The position numbers and the translations under genes are program-made. This document shows, piece after piece, positions 4,600 through 5,653 of a stretch of 5,653 nt of DNA (position 1 is its first letter; the number at the start of each line of letters is the position of its first letter). This stretch comes from Candidatus Bathyarchaeota archaeon (lineage in GTDB: Archaea; Thermoproteota; Bathyarchaeia; Bathyarchaeales; Bathycorpusculaceae): the NCBI GenBank assembly GCA_030672945.1, contig DAOVFL010000064.1, positions 1 through 5,653 on the forward strand. Direction: 5' to 3'. The notes beneath the pieces are model-generated. The model made no database searches, was not told where the DNA came from, and saw only the letters and a program-made list of their open reading frames with translations.

Positions 4600-5232
4600 A
4601 TGGGTGAACTTTTGAATTCCAGCATTTCTATGGACCTGCGGAAGAAGGTTGCGAGGGAAGCTGCCAACCTTCTCTATCTTGGAGTTGAAAAAGAACATAA
4701 ACAGGCTAAACTGAAGGCTGCAAAGACCTTTGGAACTCACTTTCTCCCAACAAATCTTGATGTTGCAATAGAATTTGACAGAATAGCGGAGGAAAACGAG
4801 GGTTCAGCGCGGAAAAAACGTTTAGTTCAGATGCGGAAAGAAGCCTTAAAGCTTATGAAGATTCTAAAGGCTTACAATCCAGTTCTAGTGGGAAGCGTTT
4901 GGCGTGGAACAATACACCGGGAAAGCGATATCGATATAGCAATATACCATGACGAATCAAACGGCATCTTAGAATTATTAAAACAAAACAATCTACAGGT
5001 TACACGAACTGAATGGATGGCAGTAACAAAAGAAGGTATAAAAAGGCAGTCCTTTCACATTTATCTAAAATTGCTAGGGAAAGAAAAAGCAGAAGTAATT
5101 GTCCGGAACCCTGAAGAAGCCGGTTGTAAGGAGAGATGTGAAATATTTGGAGATGTAATCACTGGTCTTCGCATACGAGAATTAGGAGAACTTCTTCAAC
5201 AAAACCCAACCCAGAGGTTTGTCTCCTTCTAG
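4600..5232 (+). CDS. Predicted nucleotidyltransferase (pol-beta fold, archaeal COG2413-like)
   Basis: This is a 210-residue soluble protein. The core is the nucleotidyltransferase signature GSVWRGTIHRESDIDIAIY (98-116): the G-S pair, R102-G103, and the metal-binding pair D110 and D112. A third acidic residue may be E165 in the strand KAEVIVR. Before the core comes an Ala/Lys-rich helical region of about 90 residues (RKKVAREAANLLY, EHKQAKLKAAKTFG, LDVAIEFDRIAEENEG), which resembles an archaeal group I recall as COG2413. Such folds transfer nucleotides to proteins, RNA or small molecules; the target here is unknown and no HEPN partner toxin is adjacent. The gene starts 23 bp after the glycosyltransferase, so it is probably co-transcribed. 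No ribosome binding site precedes ATG 4600. An in-frame ATG at 4630 (MDLRKKVA) is an alternative start that keeps all recognised motifs. Confidence 0.8.
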   Translation: MGELLNSSISMDLRKKVAREAANLLYLGVEKEHKQAKLKAAKTFGTHFLPTNLDVAIEFDRIAEENEGSARKKRLVQMRKEALKLMKILKAYNPVLVGSVWRGTIHRESDIDIAIYHDESNGILELLKQNNLQVTRTEWMAVTKEGIKRQSFHIYLKLLGKEKAEVIVRNPEEAGCKERCEIFGDVITGLRIRELGELLQQNPTQRFVSF

Positions 5233-5260
5233 TATTAATTCCCCCAACATTTCGAAGACA

Positions 5261-5285
5261 TTTAATATCTGGTTCCCATTATATG
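5261..5285 (+). promoter_or_regulatory. Candidate promoter elements of the DUF2095-like gene
   Basis: Two TATA-like elements are present: TTTAATAT (5261-5268) and ATTATATG (5279-5286 region). They predict starts near 5290 and 5306. Either leaves a leader of 17-33 nt carrying the ribosome binding site at 5311-5316. Confidence 0.4.
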
Positions 5286-5310
5286 AAAGTGAGGATACGT
5301 TGCTAAACCT

Positions 5311-5316
5311 AAGGTG
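5311..5316 (+). promoter_or_regulatory. Ribosome binding site of the DUF2095-like gene
   Basis: AAGGTG ends 6 nt before ATG 5323, an ideal spacing. It favours this ATG over the in-frame GTG at 5314, which lies inside the site. Confidence 0.6.
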
Positions 5317-5322
5317 TCTTAC

Positions 5323-5653
5323 ATGGGATTAGAGAAAAAAGGGTTCAAAAACGCCTTTCCAAACCTCGCTAGGGAATTAGAATCCGGTGAAAACAAGGCT
5401 GCAATAACCTCTATGAGAACAGATGTCCAAGCCGGAGAAAACGCAGCCTCAAAAAGATTTGTCCACTACACTCCCGACGTAATAGATTTTATTCGGCGAT
5501 GCGACACTGAAGAACAAGCAGAAGAAATAATCAACTATATGAAAAAGAGAGGAGAAATAGAAAAACAGCATGCCAAAAAACTTAGGAAACAACTTAAAGA
5601 GAAAGGAGTGCGAAGCTTCGGACCTAAAAAAGAAGAAAACTACTATTTCAAAC
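5323..5653 (+). CDS. DUF2095-like conserved archaeal protein, N-terminal part (cut by right window edge)
   Basis: From ATG 5323 there are 110 codons without a stop up to the window end. The protein opens GLEKKGFKNAFPNLARELES, continues with a Val/Arg/Asp-rich segment (SMRTDVQAGENAASKRF), then HYTPDVIDFIRRCDTEEQA and a long Lys/Glu-rich helix (about residues 66-95), and ends near VRSFGPKKEENYYF. This pattern (F-x-NLA-x-EL, YTPDVIDFIRRC, a charged helix, FGPKK-x3-YY) agrees with the archaeal family DUF2095, of unknown function. Only the last few residues are probably missing. It is charged and soluble, with no membrane segment. It has its own promoter candidates and a good ribosome binding site, so it looks independent of the upstream genes. 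Confidence 0.8.
   Translation, partial: MGLEKKGFKNAFPNLARELESGENKAAITSMRTDVQAGENAASKRFVHYTPDVIDFIRRCDTEEQAEEIINYMKKRGEIEKQHAKKLRKQLKEKGVRSFGPKKEENYYFK

Noticed and set aside
4600..5232. Idea that the nucleotidyltransferase is the antitoxin half of an MNT/HEPN toxin-antitoxin pair
   Set aside because: No HEPN-like gene is adjacent on either side. The protein is longer than minimal antitoxin nucleotidyltransferases and its partner by spacing is a glycosyltransferase.

Overview
This is a 5.65-kb piece of an archaeal chromosome. The signs are TATA boxes about 24-26 nt upstream of probable start sites, a mix of leaderless genes and genes with AGGTG-type ribosome binding sites, a tRNA with bulge-helix-bulge introns including one in the anticodon stem, an archaeal-type fructose-1,6-bisphosphate aldolase/phosphatase, and a DUF2095-like gene. 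Moderate base composition, the two-intron tRNA and the gene mix suggest a TACK archaeon, possibly a Bathyarchaeia-like lineage. That placement is inference.

Layout, left to right. Positions 1-317 (minus) hold the N-terminal part of an ABC exporter that runs off the left edge. Positions 318-555 have no convincing gene, only two small inverted repeats. Positions 556-670 (minus) hold a tRNA-Arg(CCG) with two short introns and an encoded CCA. Next on the minus strand (714-1214) is a two-domain DNA-binding protein, ribbon-helix-helix plus coiled coil plus winged helix. It is divergent from the aldolase/phosphatase gene fbp (1336-2460, plus), whose leader carries a 17-bp inverted repeat touching the ribosome binding site. 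fbp converges, with a 12-bp gap, on a minus-strand gene (2473-3036) encoding a winged-helix domain fused to a domain resembling DUF5752. A 289-bp non-coding interval follows, containing an apparent orphan promoter. A GT4-type glycosyltransferase (3326-4576) and a nucleotidyltransferase-fold protein (4600-5232) are probably co-transcribed on the plus strand. A DUF2095-like gene starts at 5323 and is cut by the right edge.

How the genes may fit together: the central part reads as carbohydrate metabolism with local regulators. FBPA/P catalyses the committed gluconeogenic step to fructose 6-phosphate. The glycosyltransferase would use an activated sugar made from that pool. Two probable transcription factors sit next to the promoters of these enzymes. 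This link is inferred from gene order only. No mobile element, CRISPR array or rRNA was seen.
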